Counted from the first letter of the stretch, positions 1 to 12,411 are shown. The stretch: DNA of 64,000 nt from Liolophura sinensis (GCF_032854445.1 NC_088301.1:18717808-18781807); one strand, 5' to 3'. Numbers and translations: made by a program. Notes: generated by a model not told the origin, from the sequence alone.

Positions 1-183
1 AAAAGGAGTCAAATAAATTTTTTCATTAATTTTCAAGTCCGACTGCTCATCAATGCCATGCTCACGATTTATCAACTTACTGTGTATACCATGACAGTCA
101 TGTATGATGCACACACATTGGTCTTCAACAAACCTTAGACTGTGCAAATCATCAGATGAGTGTTGTCAACCTTGTATTGTCAT

Positions 184-450
184 GGGGCCTCCGGGGCTCA
201 GTTTGTTAACGCACTAGCGCAGCGTAATGACCCAGGAGCCTCTCACCAATGCGGTCACTGTGAGTTCAAGTCCCAGCTTATGCTGGCTTCCTCTTCGGCC
301 GTACATGGGAAGGTCTGGCAGCAACCTGCGGATGGTCATGGTTTCCTGCGGGCTCTGCCTGGTTTTCCTCCCACAATAATACTAGCTGCGGTCATATAAG
401 TAAAATATTCTTGAGTACGCATAAAACACCCATCAAATAAATTAATAAAT
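184..450 (+). mobile_element. tRNA-derived SINE (family 1), near full length
   Basis: GGGGCCTCCGGGGCTCAGTT head with A-box-like and B-box-like (GAGTTCAAGTCC) sequence, the body CAGCAACCTGCGGATGGTCA, and the tail TATAAGTAAAATATTCTTGA..AACACCCATCAAATAA. Family 1 is the commonest element of the window. Confidence 0.93.
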
Positions 451-583
451 CCTATTGACACCAAGTCAGAGCTGTGGCATGTAAAAATGCCATCTTCATG
501 GCTGAGATTAAACCCCTTGTGTCTGATTACCATTGAAAGACCAGTTCCTCAAATGACAGTCAAACTAAAAGAGTCATTCATAC

Positions 584-3500
584 CTTGTTTTCTTAAAATG
601 TGTCCTCTTTCGCCAGAAAATTTCATCAGAGTGATATGAGGCTTAAACGGCTTAGGGTCGGCCTTTGGTACATTGTCATCAGCCAAGCAACTTTCTACAC
701 TTTCTGCGTAAATACAACAGGCAGGACATCAGTGAAAAATTCTATCCTCTACAACAAACAATACTGTTACATCTCAAGATATGCCAAAACAATGAAGAAA
801 AGAAGTTTGGTTTTCAAAGCATATACCTGTAATATACCTCTTAATAACCCCTCTATTTTAACGTCCTATTTTATGGAAATTTGCTTAAATGATGTTAATG
901 ACAACATTACTGGTACTGCCACAACAGATTGTGCTGCTATTCGCCTCAAACCCTCAGCTACACAGATCTGTCGTGACAGCTATCACCAGTGAAGTGATGA
1001 CTGCTGGCTGCTTAATTTCTGGCCTGACCAATGGGGGAATCAGAGAAACTAGTTAATAGCAATTTTCACACCCAAGACGAAAGCTGAGAAGCTTTTCTAC
1101 ACTACATTCGTCTGTTAGCATACATCCTAAACTGCATATCAAAAAATGAAAACCAAATATGTTGTGTATCCTTTACAAAGAAGGAGACAACACTTGACTA
1201 AATGTATCTATGCATCAATTACGTATTCCTGGACCACTTGAAGTCATACATTTTTACTTTTCTCATGTTGCATAAAAGAGATTTTGCAGTTCAAAATAAG
1301 CATGATCGAAGGTGCGCCAATTTCAACTAATCAGATGCAATTTAATCGTGTAATTTCAGAAGGTACCCAAATGACCAAAAATTTCCCCCACAAAAGTGCA
1401 TTTTTAGAGACAAATGAATGTCACAAAATATTAGTTTCGCTGCTGAAACTTACAATTTCTAGTAGAATATCATCCCATGTTCTACGTAAACCTCAAAACA
1501 GCTTCAAAAATCAACAGTCTAAGAAGTCTCAGAATCAGAAAAAAAGGGCAGGTAATTCATGGACCAAATTTATGGTCATTTAGGGTAGCTGTTTGTGTTG
1601 ACATCCACCCCAAGCATGTTTTGCCTCACATGGCCTCTTTAGAATTCCAGAATTATGTTATGCAGCAAAGCAGAATGGCAATGGCCATTTTGTTGTTTCC
1701 ATTCTGCATTGTCTGCATTCTGGTACTTGCCTGAAGCAAGAAACCATTACATGCACACAAAAATGTAGAACAAACATTATAACATTACTGTACCGGCTAT
1801 TTTCTGGAGCTCTTCTAACTGGGGTCCAGGGCTGACTTTAGCAAACAGAACGGTGTGGTGAAAGTGACCAAGTCCGCAGACTTCCAGTCCAAGCTGCTCT
1901 GATCCCTGCGAGTAGTTTGACCAGTTGTCTTGCACACACTTGTCTAGTGCATTGCCTGCCCTGGCAACAAAAGCACACACAACTTGGATGCAGGACAAAA
2001 AATACGACAAATGCTGATCATTTCTGAAATTCTGCAGCCACTTTCATAAATTTCGTAAATCGATTTTTCGTAACTTCACTCATAAATGACACTGCCTAAT
2101 GACACTATAACCCAGACATCTTTTATGAAAAATATTATGAGAAATGTGACTTGCGAACTTTTGTGAAAGTGGCCCCAGCTGTGTTTGAAAAATTTACTAA
2201 ACCATTTATATGCCACTCATCTCCATATACATGACAACCATCAACACTTGTTTTTTTTTCTAATTTCTAATTTACTGCATTTAAAAGCAACAAAACAATT
2301 AGAATATTTTGGGAAATACTGAAGTATTTCCCGATAGTGCAAAGCTTCCATTTTTGTAACAGCAGTACACATGTGGGAGGAGGATATCGGCATATCTGAT
2401 ACAGTATGTGAAAATTTCATTTTCTTATCTCCCTACCCACTATTATTCAGTTCAAACAAATCGTGTCAAACTAAGTTTGAATTCAAAAAATGGTCTGTTT
2501 TTTGCAGCTATCAGTTTTCAGTGTTAGAAATTGTTAAAAATAAGATTGAACCTTTTGACATCCTCATCTGTATCCAGTCTCATCACCATCAAGGTTAAAT
2601 GGGCCGTTGCCGTGGAAAACCATGGCTACCTCCATCTTCTTCTCCACTGCTAATATTTGACTTTTGAACCTCAGCCATGCCAGAGTGAATCTGGAGAAAA
2701 TGATCGTTCTGACATTATAGTTCCGTAACAAAAGTTTGGTGTCGTTTTCTTCTTGAAATAAAGAAGTGAAAAATTCATCTTTATCTCACACATGTCCTCT
2801 CCGGCCGTACATTGGAAGGTCTGCCAGCAACCTGCGGATGGTCATGGGCTCTGCCCGGTTTACACCCAACATAATGCTGGCCGCCGTCGAATAAGTGAAA
2901 TATTCTTGAGTACGGCGTAAAACACCAATCAAATAAACAAATAAATAAATATCTCACACATGAATGTATTGGTACATGCAGGATTTTAGGAACCTTAGTG
3001 TAAAACTGGCTCTGGAAGGTTTTGTGGTGCCTGTGATTTGATCTCTTTCGAAGCTTTAAGTAACGGTTTCCTTTACCAACAAATGGAACAGTGTCCTTCT
3101 GTTTCTGGAACTGCTAATCTCATGGGCCTCAGTTTTTTTTTTTACTTTTGCCTTGCTCTGTATTTTTTTTTGTTCAATTTCCAGACTAAACTTATACAAA
3201 CTCAATGTGTTATTACGCTCTGATAATAAATGTGTGTGAATGATTAAACTGTACAGTAATACTGTACATGTAAGTGCTTCAATTTGATCAATTTGGTTTC
3301 CTTTTCAGAGATTAAATCTGTACCTGTATTTGACAAAGTGATTAAACTCCATCATGTAATACAGCTGCCTGGTTATGGATAGAGGAATTCTGGCACCTTC
3401 TGGGGGAAATCCCCGGTAAACTCCCAATATTTATGTAACTCCTGCTAGTGGTCCAGGGGATTCAAACACAAGGCTTTACTGGTCTATGACTTGCAATCTG

Positions 3501-6500
3501 TATGGTTGTATTGTAACATGCACAGCCGGCGATGTACACTTTCTACATGTTATGAACATGCACATCACAGTCTTCACTCTGTCATGTCTTCACTCTGTAA
3601 AGTGGGAAGTTGAAATAATGTGGAACATGCACACAGAAGCGACAGTTCACTCCTTACAGTTTACGCCACAATGCCGACAGGTGATCGCCTGATGTCTAAC
3701 GCATCACTGGGCCGGTATCCTAGCACACTGGGCTATACAAGCGGGCCCGATCCGTGATAACAGCACTAGCTGTTGGGCCATGACTGAGCTTTGGCGCTCC
3801 TGCACTGACTCGAGAATAAGCCCGACTTATTGAGGTTTAACTTATGTGGCATGAGAGCAGTTCATTCCTAGGTAAGCGAACTGGAATTAAGGCTGTTTGG
3901 GCAGTGGATATCTCACCTTGATAGGGCGGGCTGGAAAATGGTTATGCCGAGAAACTCAGGAAAGGGTCATACACAGGGAATAATATTGGCTCTTTATTTG
4001 TATATTATTCAATAAAGCTGATGTATTATATTATAATAATCTTTTGTCTGTTATATCTGTCTCCACTTACATTCCTCACCTAGGATATAAAGGTTAATGT
4101 GTATGCTGAGACACCTGTCCCATATCTGGAGATGGACTCCGCACGTGACAGTATCTACAGTCAATGAGCATGTTTGACTCACAGACTAGTTTCATGGATG
4201 CTTATTTCGTTGTATGGACTCGCTTGTCAGACAGGACTGACCTGTTTTGTTGCATGGATTCACCTATTAAGCTGGACTCACCTGTGGGTCATTGATCTGT
4301 ATGCAGATGAAGTGAGTGGGTACAGCTCTGTGTGGCTTACTCGACTCAGTAATTTTCTTCTTAATTTTCTTCCTACCTGAATAATGAAACACATGCACAC
4401 AGTATTCTACCAAAATGCAAAACCTTGGATAACAGCTAAGGAGTAAAGCTAGATTAAAACCTCAATCATTGTCCCATTCAGCTCTGAGTATATCCCACTC
4501 AGGCCTTTGTCTGATGAACAAAGATACATTTTGCAATAAAATGAATGCATGAAAGCTTGGGGTTTATAGAGTCGTACTTAACAATGTTTCAGTCATATGA
4601 CGACGAGGAGTGTGTACATATACTGTGTCTCCTTGTGGCAGGGCCAATCCATGCAACCAAAATGCTGCTGCCACCCCACCCAGCCACATTATACTGACAC
4701 CAGACAACCAGTCCTGTTTCCTTGCTTTAAACCCTCAGTGCTGAGCATCAAACAAGGCAGCAGCAAGTACCATTTTTAAAGTCTTTGGTATGACCTGACT
4801 CGAGTTTTGATCCATGGTCTCCCGACTTTGAGACGGACACTCTAATCATTAGGCCACCAGTGGTCCGTTTTGCAATAACCAACCAGAAAAACTATTGTAT
4901 TGTAACTTACTGCTAGAAGTGAAGGTTTTGTGCAAATGAAAGTAAACAGAATTTTGTGAAATCAATATTACCCTGATTCTTCAACCTTTTTGCAAATGAA
5001 AGAGCCACCTTCAGTGGAAATTATGCACATTTTTCATACCTTCAGAATATGCCAGAATAAACACCTTGCAAATCAGTGTTCCATACAGGAATTTTAAAAT
5101 TTTGATTTTGGTATTTACAAATATGAGTGTATAAACTGCACTTCAGTCAAACAATGCTTTTCTCTATTTAAAAAAAAAATAAGCTGACAGAGCTATGCCA
5201 CACATATAATACAGGTGTTACGTGTGTGTTGTGGGTATGACCACTCCCTTGACAAATTTATATCAGATGTCATTAACATTTAATTCGATTGTAAATGGTC
5301 CACAGAAGGCCTGATGGTTATCAGTACCACACGCCACTATAAGAAAAACATGGCACACTTAATATGTATAGCATTATGGAAAGAAAGCCAACCTGTGTGA
5401 AACTTAGCAATGTGTTCAACAGGTAACTGGTCATCCCCTTCAGCCTCCTGGACAACAGATGATGCTGCATCGACATGGCTACTCAATGACTGTGATGATG
5501 AACTAACCTTTACCTAACAAAACAACAAACACAATTTGCAGATACGGGATAACTTATCAGGCTTCCAGGTAAACTCAAAAGAACAGGGACACATTTAAAA
5601 AAAAAAAACACCTTTGTATTACAAAATCGATTCACATAAGTGACGTTTGTTAACTGAGAAAGCAGTCCAGCTATAAAAAGTGATGTGTACTAACAAAATA
5701 TTAACGTAAGAAATATTTTTCTTTATATACGTTGGTTTTTAAGCTTTTGTAGAAATACATGTATATGAAGCTTTGTAGAAACTTTTGGGATAAATCCTCC
5801 TGATGATTTTAAGATTTATTTTATCTGATCACAAAGGGTGCACGATAAAGTCTGATCTTTGACAAAGGATTTATAAATTCCATTTATAGGTGTCAATAAG
5901 TGATCGACAGCATTTGTGTTGCTGTACTCACATTCTTGTGTTCACTAGGACCATTTGTCTTCCACTAACATGGCCTGCAAATCTATGCACCACATGTGGG
6001 GAAAGTTCATCAGTAATTTACCGCAGGTCAATGGTTTTATATTCCAATTTGTTTTCTCCATAAAACTGATCGCCATTGGTATACATGTAAGTGAAAAAGA
6101 CCCTGTACAACAATCAATCAATCTTCAAACTATCTTAGGCATGCAGATATGCTATATTGCTTTTAACTTGCTGTTCATTAAGTTCTGAACCTACATCTAT
6201 CTGCTTTGTACACAAAAATACAAACCTTCAGCAGGAACATTAAATTCTGTTGTTTCATCACCTTTGTTATTATCCTTTTTATTTTCTCTCAATTTCTTAG
6301 TTTTCTTTTTTGAAGGGACCACAGCTTTTCCATCAGTTGTACCTCCTCCATCTGTGCTGACTTCACCATGTTTGACCAAATTGGTGACTTGAGCCAGTAA
6401 GGGACTCTGGCAAAAACTGTGCACTTTTCACCCGTCAGCCCTGAAGCAACTTGAGGCAAGTCTGTTTCCAGAAATCCAGAATCTTCTTGACCCACAATTG

Positions 6501-6648
6501 ATGACTCGGAAAGTGAGTCGAGGACTAGATTCTTTGAATCGAGACCTTGAACTTGCGAGTCTACATCCATTTGACTCAGGTCGTCACGAGTATGACTTGG
6601 TAAATCCTTACTGACCACAACACCTGAGTCCTCAAGATTGTCTGCCAT
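584..6648 (-). CDS. 2H-phosphoesterase domain protein, AKAP7-like (partial gene model)
   Basis: Four minus-strand exons were found. Exon 1 is 6648-6343 (start ATG at 6648, context AATATGGCAG; 102 codons, acidic, Ser/Asp-rich, ends GAG before GTACAA). Exon 2 is 5513-5393 (40 codons plus one base). One or more exons are missing here. The next is 1960-1794, containing GLGHFHHTVLFAKV and LEELQKIA, then 703-584, containing KPFKPHITLMKFSGERGH. The last two join in phase (G+AA gives Glu). These segments resemble the C-terminal half of the AKAP7/LENG9 2H domain, where a beta-hairpin 'GIGxFxxxVxFxK' is followed by 'FKPHxTxxK'; H-I-T is one of the two catalytic HxT motifs expected in the fold. The exon with the first HxT motif was not located between 5393 and 1960, and the C-terminus lies left of the window. 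Known for the family: 2H proteins act on cyclic phosphodiester or nucleotide substrates, or bind AMP. The substrate here is unknown. Linking exons 1-2 to the domain exons is inference from strand, order and phase. Confidence 0.6.
1361..1588 (+). repeat. Dispersed repeat of unknown type, copy 1
   Basis: Clearly related to 48185-48422 and 56878-57100: AAAAGTGCATTTTTAGAGAC / AAAAGTGCATATTTAGAAGC, GTCACAAAATA, ATATCATCC, AAACCTCAAAA, CTCAGAATCAGAAAAA, and TTTATGGTCATTTAG. Diverged, without recognisable ends. Confidence 0.8.
2034..2182. mobile_element. MITE-like inverted-repeat element
   Basis: Left end GCAGCCACTTTCATAAATTT pairs with right end ACTTTTGTGAAAGTGGCCCC; about 150 bp, AT-rich, no ORF. 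The end motif resembles that of the element at 46631. Confidence 0.6.
2183..4552. other. Intronic/intergenic sequence, no exon recognised
   Basis: Apart from the SINE at 2793-2949 nothing firm is visible. A minus-strand open stretch near 2580-2760 and a GC-richer, tRNA-like-looking segment at 3690-4000 were examined without recognising a product. The missing exon of the 2H-phosphoesterase gene should lie between 1960 and 5393. Confidence 0.4.
2793..2949 (+). mobile_element. SINE family 1, 5'-truncated
   Basis: Begins in the body (TCCGGCCGTACATTGGAAGG) and ends in an AATAAATAAAT tail. Confidence 0.9.
4553..4868 (-). mobile_element. SINE family 2 (tRNA-like head at the right end)
   Basis: On the minus strand it starts with a tRNA-like head (GGTGGCCTAATGATTAGAGT, then GGATCAAAACTCG as B box) and ends GTTAAGTACGAC..CCCCAAGC. 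Shares the TTCAGTCATATGACGACGAG block with 27230 and 29506. Confidence 0.75.
4925..5035 (+). repeat. Short dispersed repeat shared with 22990-23098
   Basis: Both copies contain CTGATTCTTCAACCTTTTTG / CTAATTCTTCAACCCTTTTG, then AATGAAA..GC and AATTATGCACATTTTT. Not recognised. Confidence 0.6.
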
Positions 6649-6649
6649 A

Positions 6650-8598
6650 TTATACTTGACACAAATTGGTGTTGAAAATGGACTTGTTTCTTGTGTTTCT
6701 AACTGCACATCCACAACTGTCTTCTGACCAGCAAAACCCAGTAGCTGGACTGAGCAACGGTAATTTTCCACAACTCTGCTGTAACTTTGTAGCAGCAGAA
6801 CTGACCAACAGCTCACGAAGCTTTGATGCTTTACACGTCAGATATGATCAAAGTAATGATTTTTTTGTCAGGCTTAGGTCAATGGAATACCCCCAAGTAG
6901 ATGCTTGGGTTAGGCACACAAGTCGCTTGGCTGATTGGGCAATCCACAGGCACGGAAAGGAAAAGATAGACTAAGGAGTGATAGTCTTATATATGTCTCT
7001 CCAACGAAGTTCATTGAAACAGCACTTTCTTTATGTCTATCATGTAAAATCTGGTTCCCGCTACACTTTTAAACTTGGTAAGTAAACCTAATACAATATA
7101 AATCGTACAAGACAATTGGTTGGTTGATCAGGTGGTATCTCGTCTACATAGTCCAAGCTCTCTTACTAAACTGGTTTTGGTGCTCAGCGCTGTAGCCGTC
7201 CATTCAGAAGTGCTTTATACAATGTACGTTGTTATACTTCCACTTGGTAACAGCGCTGCAAAGAAAACACAGGGAAATACATCTTACACTGCTGCATCAC
7301 AGCCACATATAGAACCAACTGATGTTGTACGCTCTCTACATGCAAAGGAGATACGTTGTCGAGGAGTGTCGATAATTTCACGTGGCATCATAGTCATACG
7401 TAGGCTTGGAGAGAACCATACAGAGGAAAAATCCGATCCAAAGTGAAAGTGAAAACGAACTATAAAATCGATCGCGTGGTGTGGAAGAGTTAGGCAGCCA
7501 CATTAGTTATCCACTTTGATACGAAACACATTTAAAAATTTAATGTCGAAAATAAAATGAGTTTGACAAAACAACAACATGCTTTCTGTACAACACTGAA
7601 ACTTTCTATGTTGTGACGAAAATTGGACCTGCAACAATTCTAGGTGGTCCTCCGCAAGGAAATGATATACGATACCGTACATGTAAGAGTATCAAGTGAC
7701 AAAATGCATCTCCTGGTAGAAGCTCTATACTTTTCTGAAACACACCGCCTCTAATTACACGTGATCTTCTTGTATTCGATTTTTTCCTCGGGTCACCGAC
7801 CGTCTTCGTCCATGTTACGGGATTACTCCGTCAACAGCTGTTCAAGGGGCATAACTCCTATACATCCCTCTTTTTGATATCATGTCAAGGTTGTTTCCCT
7901 TTAACCCCTCTATACACGTTTTCCACTTAACGGCACTTCCATGTACCGGTATCATATTCAATAGTGTTGGTTGATCTTGCTGGTGGTTGAACTTCCCCTT
8001 CAGCATTAGTTTGGTCACATCATGACATCACGTTTTCTTGTAGCAGACATGCCTCCATGTCCACTTCAGTATAATAAGGCATCACCAAGATGAATTGCTA
8101 AGACACCACTTGCAGATACCCACGTCCGATCATAGTTTGCCGCAACAACCTTCACTGTCTTCTGCCAGCGATTGGCAAAAATCTTATGTCTCTGTCAATG
8201 AAGTCCTGAACTCACAACCACTGACACAAACCCTACACTGCTGACACCCATACCCCAGGGTGTTCATATGAAACTGTTGCTAAATAACAGAACTATAAAG
8301 AGTTTCAAGCACAGGCATACCAGGTGGAGAGTTCAGTCCTGGGCTTCGGTAGAAAAATTTAGATTTCCTCTCGTGGGGCCTTTTGACAGTATATTTAAGC
8401 CCACAACAGCACTTGTGGGGGTCCTTCGTGCAATATTCTGTAGCCGTCAATAAAATAAGGGCCAGCAAATCCTTGCTTCACACAAGACTGGGAGTTTGTA
8501 AATTGGTGTTAAAGTAACTTGTTATTCAAGATTGGTGATTTATCCAAGGATTTCTGCACCCCAAGGAATGATCAGGACTAGGACATCTTTGTACATTT
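6650..8598. other. Intergenic region between the 2H-phosphoesterase and band 4.1-like genes
   Basis: Upstream sequence of the gene starting at 6648, open in several short frames; no exon or repeat was recognised with confidence. Probable promoter of the minus-strand 2H gene lies here. Confidence 0.4.
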
Positions 8599-8823
8599 AC
8601 TTGATTGGTGTTTATGCCATACTAAATATTTCATTTTTACGACGATGGCCAGCATTATGATGGGAGGAAACCAAGCAGAGCCCCTGGGAAACCCATGACC
8701 ATCCGCAGGTTGCTGTAAGACCTTCCCACATACGGCTGGAGAGGAATCAAGCATGAGCTGGACTTGAACTCACAGCGACTGCCTTCGTGAGAGGCTCCTG
8801 GGTCATTGTGATGCTTTGAGGCA
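8599..8823 (-). mobile_element. SINE family 1, head-truncated
   Basis: Reverse orientation: TTGATTGGTGTTTATGCCAT tail through GAGGCTCCTGGGTCATTGTG; the tRNA-like head is lost. Lies just 3' of the band 4.1-like poly(A) signal. Confidence 0.9.
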
Positions 8824-8944
8824 ACAATTTTATAAAACGCTGTCCTTCAATTATGCATCCCACTGATGGGACCCTAATCTGTAGGGCTTAATCTGATAAC
8901 GGTACACAAAGACAATCAGCAACAGTCTGGTGCAATTGTTGAAA

Positions 8945-8950
8945 TTTATT
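8945..8950 (-). terminator. Candidate polyadenylation signal for the band 4.1-like gene
   Basis: AATAAA on the minus strand (TTTATT as given), about 460 bases after the TGA at 9410. It would close a simple 3' UTR. Other A/T-rich hexamers occur nearby, so the choice is not certain. Confidence 0.35.
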
Positions 8951-9409
8951 TCCAAGAATACTTCCTATGATACAAATTATTCATGTATATTTCACAGAAA
9001 AAAATTAGCTTGTTTTCATTCAGCATGGCAAACTAGAAAAAGAAAATTTTCACTGAGAAGTGCACTATCGCATAAGGCAATTTCTTTCATTGAAAGTTAA
9101 CTGAACTATCTTATCCTTTCCAACAGTTTTAATGGCCCTATATTAATTTCTGACAGCTCAGATACAATCACACAGAAGTTCCCACCTATCTAATATGCCA
9201 TAGTAGGATAAAGAAAATACATGTATACACCTTCAAAACATACAAAAGGTTTGATATTACAGTGTTTTAGAACAGTGGAGTGAAATTCAATTCACAAAGT
9301 CCCTGAAATCTGTTCTAAAACTTTTCAATTGTGTATATGTAAAATAAAGGTGGAAATAAACCCTATCAATGACCAAAATGAAAAGATCAGAATGTCTGTT
9401 CACCACATC

Positions 9410-9489
9410 TCACATTTCATTCACTTTCAATGTTTCATCCTCATTCTGCTCAATGTCAACCAACGCTAATGAACTCAACTCCCATTTGC
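9410..9489 (-). CDS. Probable last coding exon of the band 4.1-like gene
   Basis: On the minus strand an acceptor (TACAG) at 9490 opens a 25-codon frame, starting KWELSSLALVDIEQ and ending ETLKVNEM before TGA at 9412-9410. The acidic C-terminus, the acceptor and the stop, followed by about 460 bp of non-coding sequence and an AATAAA hexamer, fit a terminal exon on the same strand as the FERM exons. The peptide itself is not recognised as a 4.1 C-terminal domain, and the exon(s) joining it to 12957 are not settled. A second acceptor three bases or so upstream (ATAG) would change the entry phase. Confidence 0.45.
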
Positions 9490-9499
9490 CTGTACTATG

Positions 9500-11500
9500 A
9501 TATATCGAAGGCCACGTATGATCCACAATACCCAGAACCCATCGCTAGGATACTCTGCGCTCTGGGCTGCCGCTAACTCTACACAACACTGCACACATAC
9601 AACCTGCGGTTTTCAAGTTTATACATGGATAAGGCCTGAACACCAAAGTGATACTGTATTATTACGTCAGTGGACATCTTTTGATGGAAAACTAGTACCT
9701 TTATACTGCATTTGATCCTTTTCTTTGTAAACAACTAACAACTTTACACTCCTTTCTATGACAGAAATCCGTAATGTTAACTTCTCCAATTTTTCGCGTA
9801 GATTAGATTTTTTCTCTTCAGAGTAATTATATATGCTTTGCAAATACATCTATATTTATTTATAGGATAAAGAAAATACATGTATATAGCTGACAAAAAA
9901 TACAAATTGGGAATGTATATGGACAGAAATACGGTAAATTTATGAAATGATATGTAAGACATAACAAAACAAATTAGGAATTCTTTCAACATATATAATT
10001 CTACATCCTGCCAATGGAAAATGTAGTATTAACAAAAAAGATGAATTAAAAAAGAAAATAAACAAAGAAAAAAAAACAACTATGTTAAAATTAGATACAT
10101 ATATATACACATAGAATGTTTTTCATTTTATACAACTTCACCTATATGTATTTATAAGCTATCACAATATACAATGATGCACTTAAATGTATATATACAA
10201 ATTTGGGAATGTTTACACTTTGAATTTCATAATTAGCATATCGAACTTCACAGTATATATACCAGTGATATGTATGGTTTCTAAAAACAAAGAGGTAACA
10301 CATAGCATCACTGATGCTTTTTAATGAAGATATTCTTTACTTTTGTCATTGTAGGTTGAAACTATTGTAAGAAACATAAAACTAAATGTACATAAACATC
10401 ACCATAAAGTCAAACACCAAAGAGCGAAATGCATTAAAATGCTCAAATGAGAAATGAACAGAAATGAAGAAAAGTATGGCATGATGTGTGATGTGAGATA
10501 CTATTGTTCTGTAAGAGTTGTTCAAATCCATAACTTCTTCAGTTTTGAGTCTCTAGCCAGCCTACTTTAATGTGTCTGTGTTTTGTGTGGGATGCAATAT
10601 TTTGTTGCGGATGGGAACATCTCAAGTATGGTGGTGGTCGAAGGTGGGGGGGGGGGGGGGGGACATTATTGCAGATGTGCAAATGAGTTTCACAAGGATA
10701 GCATTTTAAGATGTCTAGAGCCATGAAAATGCTTGTACCATGCCCTATTACAACCTTGAGAACATGGTGGCTATGCTCTCTGCAAAGAAAATGTGTCAGA
10801 AAGTGTACATGTCAGCAGCTAAAATATTAAATATTAACAAAAGAGAAAGCTTTCAAACATCCTTTTATGCATCTTGACATATCATACACAGGTCTTACCA
10901 CATAAACTAGTAGTTTTGTTTGGAAATGGTTAAGTCACTGCAAATGGTGAAAGGACCAAACACCTCTCTCTCATTATAACGCTGATGTTGGGAGGGGGGG
11001 GGGGACAAATCTTTCTACTGTGTTATGTGAAGCGCGTTATAGGAAGCTTGTCAGCTACTGATATTGCGCAACATATTAAACATAACAAAAGTTTATAACA
11101 TGATGTAAATTGCAAGCCAGATCAACATAATATGGTTTTCCTTGAATATTTACATGATAACCAAACTTCTGAGTGCAACCAACTTACAGTCTGAAGGTTT
11201 TGTTCACTTTCAAAGTATTACAGCTATGTGAAGTAACCACAATGTAAAAAATTTGGGGGACACATTTGTGACTGTGCTACACTGAAGCGCATATTGTAGT
11301 GAAGCGTGTTATAACGAGGAAGAGAGGTAGTTCGAAGCTTTGAATGCAGGCCAATAACTAAGTAACACTGAATTTGTCCCCAACATATCTACAGAAGCTA
11401 AAATGAATGTAGCCTTGTAGAGAAACCTGTCAGATATGGTTCTGAGAAGCCACATGTTCCATGCACTGATGAAAAAATATATCTGACACGTTACACATAC
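9500..11500. other. Intronic sequence, AT-rich
   Basis: AT-rich sequence with G-runs at 10643-10663 and near 10990. No protein domain is seen on either strand. Confidence 0.4.
10643..10663 (+). repeat. Poly-G tract
   Basis: A run of about 18 G, with a shorter G-run near 10990-11004 and another near 30357-30370. On the minus strand (the sense strand of the band 4.1-like gene) these are poly-C. Confidence 0.9.
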
Positions 11501-11623
11501 ATGTATATGCCCCTTCTTTCTGCGGAAAACACATCTGGACGGTAATGAATTCGATTCTGTGGAAAGAAAGGCGATAGGGCGTCGGTATCTTTGATGAAAG
11601 GACAACAGTTTCCATATAATCTC
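11501..11623 (-). CDS. Candidate internal exon of the band 4.1-like gene
   Basis: A minus-strand segment between CACAG and a GTATGT donor has 1+120+2 bases. It takes the AG left over from the 13121-12957 exon to make Arg and then reads 40 open codons, including NRIHYRPDVFSAERRGIY. Phase fit and good splice signals are the only support. There is no recognised domain, and chance agreement is quite possible. Confidence 0.25.
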
Positions 11624-12099
11624 CTGTGATATCACACGGGAATGATTTCCAAGTAGAAAAGCACCAATACTGCTACATGCCACAATGTGCCATTATTTCT
11701 GCTTGAATCTGGCAGTTATAGACATCAGGTTAATCCAGTGTTAACCAGTCCTATCCAGTTTACACCAGCATGAATCAGCTTTTGTGATGCATTCAATTCG
11801 GGACCCAAAATCTGATATCAGCCAAAAAATTTCTCAATGCTGACCACTCTCCAGAACTACTGGTATACTGTTTTCAGATTTTCACCTACAACACTTCTCC
11901 ATGAGCAGGATAACAGTTGACACATTTGTAAGTATCCACGGAAAGATCTGTGAAAGATGCTTAGGAACAATACATGAAAATGTGATGTTGCTGAAATGGA
12001 AACAGAAATGGAGTTTTTAAAAAACTGTAGCAATCAAAGTGGTTATAATTGCATGGTCGCAAGCAACTATAAGAAACAAACGGTGACTTCAGATTTATT

Positions 12100-12277
12100 G
12101 TATTTATTTATTTGATTGGTGTTTCACAACATACTCAATAATATTTCACTTATACAATGATGGCCAGCATTATGGTGGGAGAAAAACAGGCAGAGCCCGC
12201 AGAAAACCCACGATCATCCGCAGGTTGCTGATAGACCTTCCCACGTACGCCCGGAAAGGAAGCCAGCATGAGCTGAA
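12100..12277 (-). mobile_element. SINE family 1, truncated
   Basis: ATTTATTTATTTGATTGGTG tail through GGAAGCCAGCATGAGCTGAA; the head half is missing. Confidence 0.9.
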
Positions 12278-12411
12278 GTGATTTTAGACAGAGTGCTTAA
12301 TACACTTGTATATGTATATGTGAATGTATAGACCTCTACAATTCACCACAGTATTTTTAATTACTGCTGATGTACATGTTAACTGTATCAAACTCTCTCA
12401 TAGATAAGTTA

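Noticed and set aside
184-450. tRNA genes at the heads of SINEs
   Set aside because: A- and B-box-like sequences are present but no complete cloverleaf; each is followed by the conserved SINE body and A-rich tail.
6197-6424. Lys-rich frame (KKKTKKLRENKKD) as an exon of the 2H gene
   Set aside because: It ends in the wrong phase for the next exon at 5513, whereas the neighbouring frame with a GAG/GTACAA donor at 6343 joins it in phase. Joining the two frames would need a 25-base intron, which is too short.
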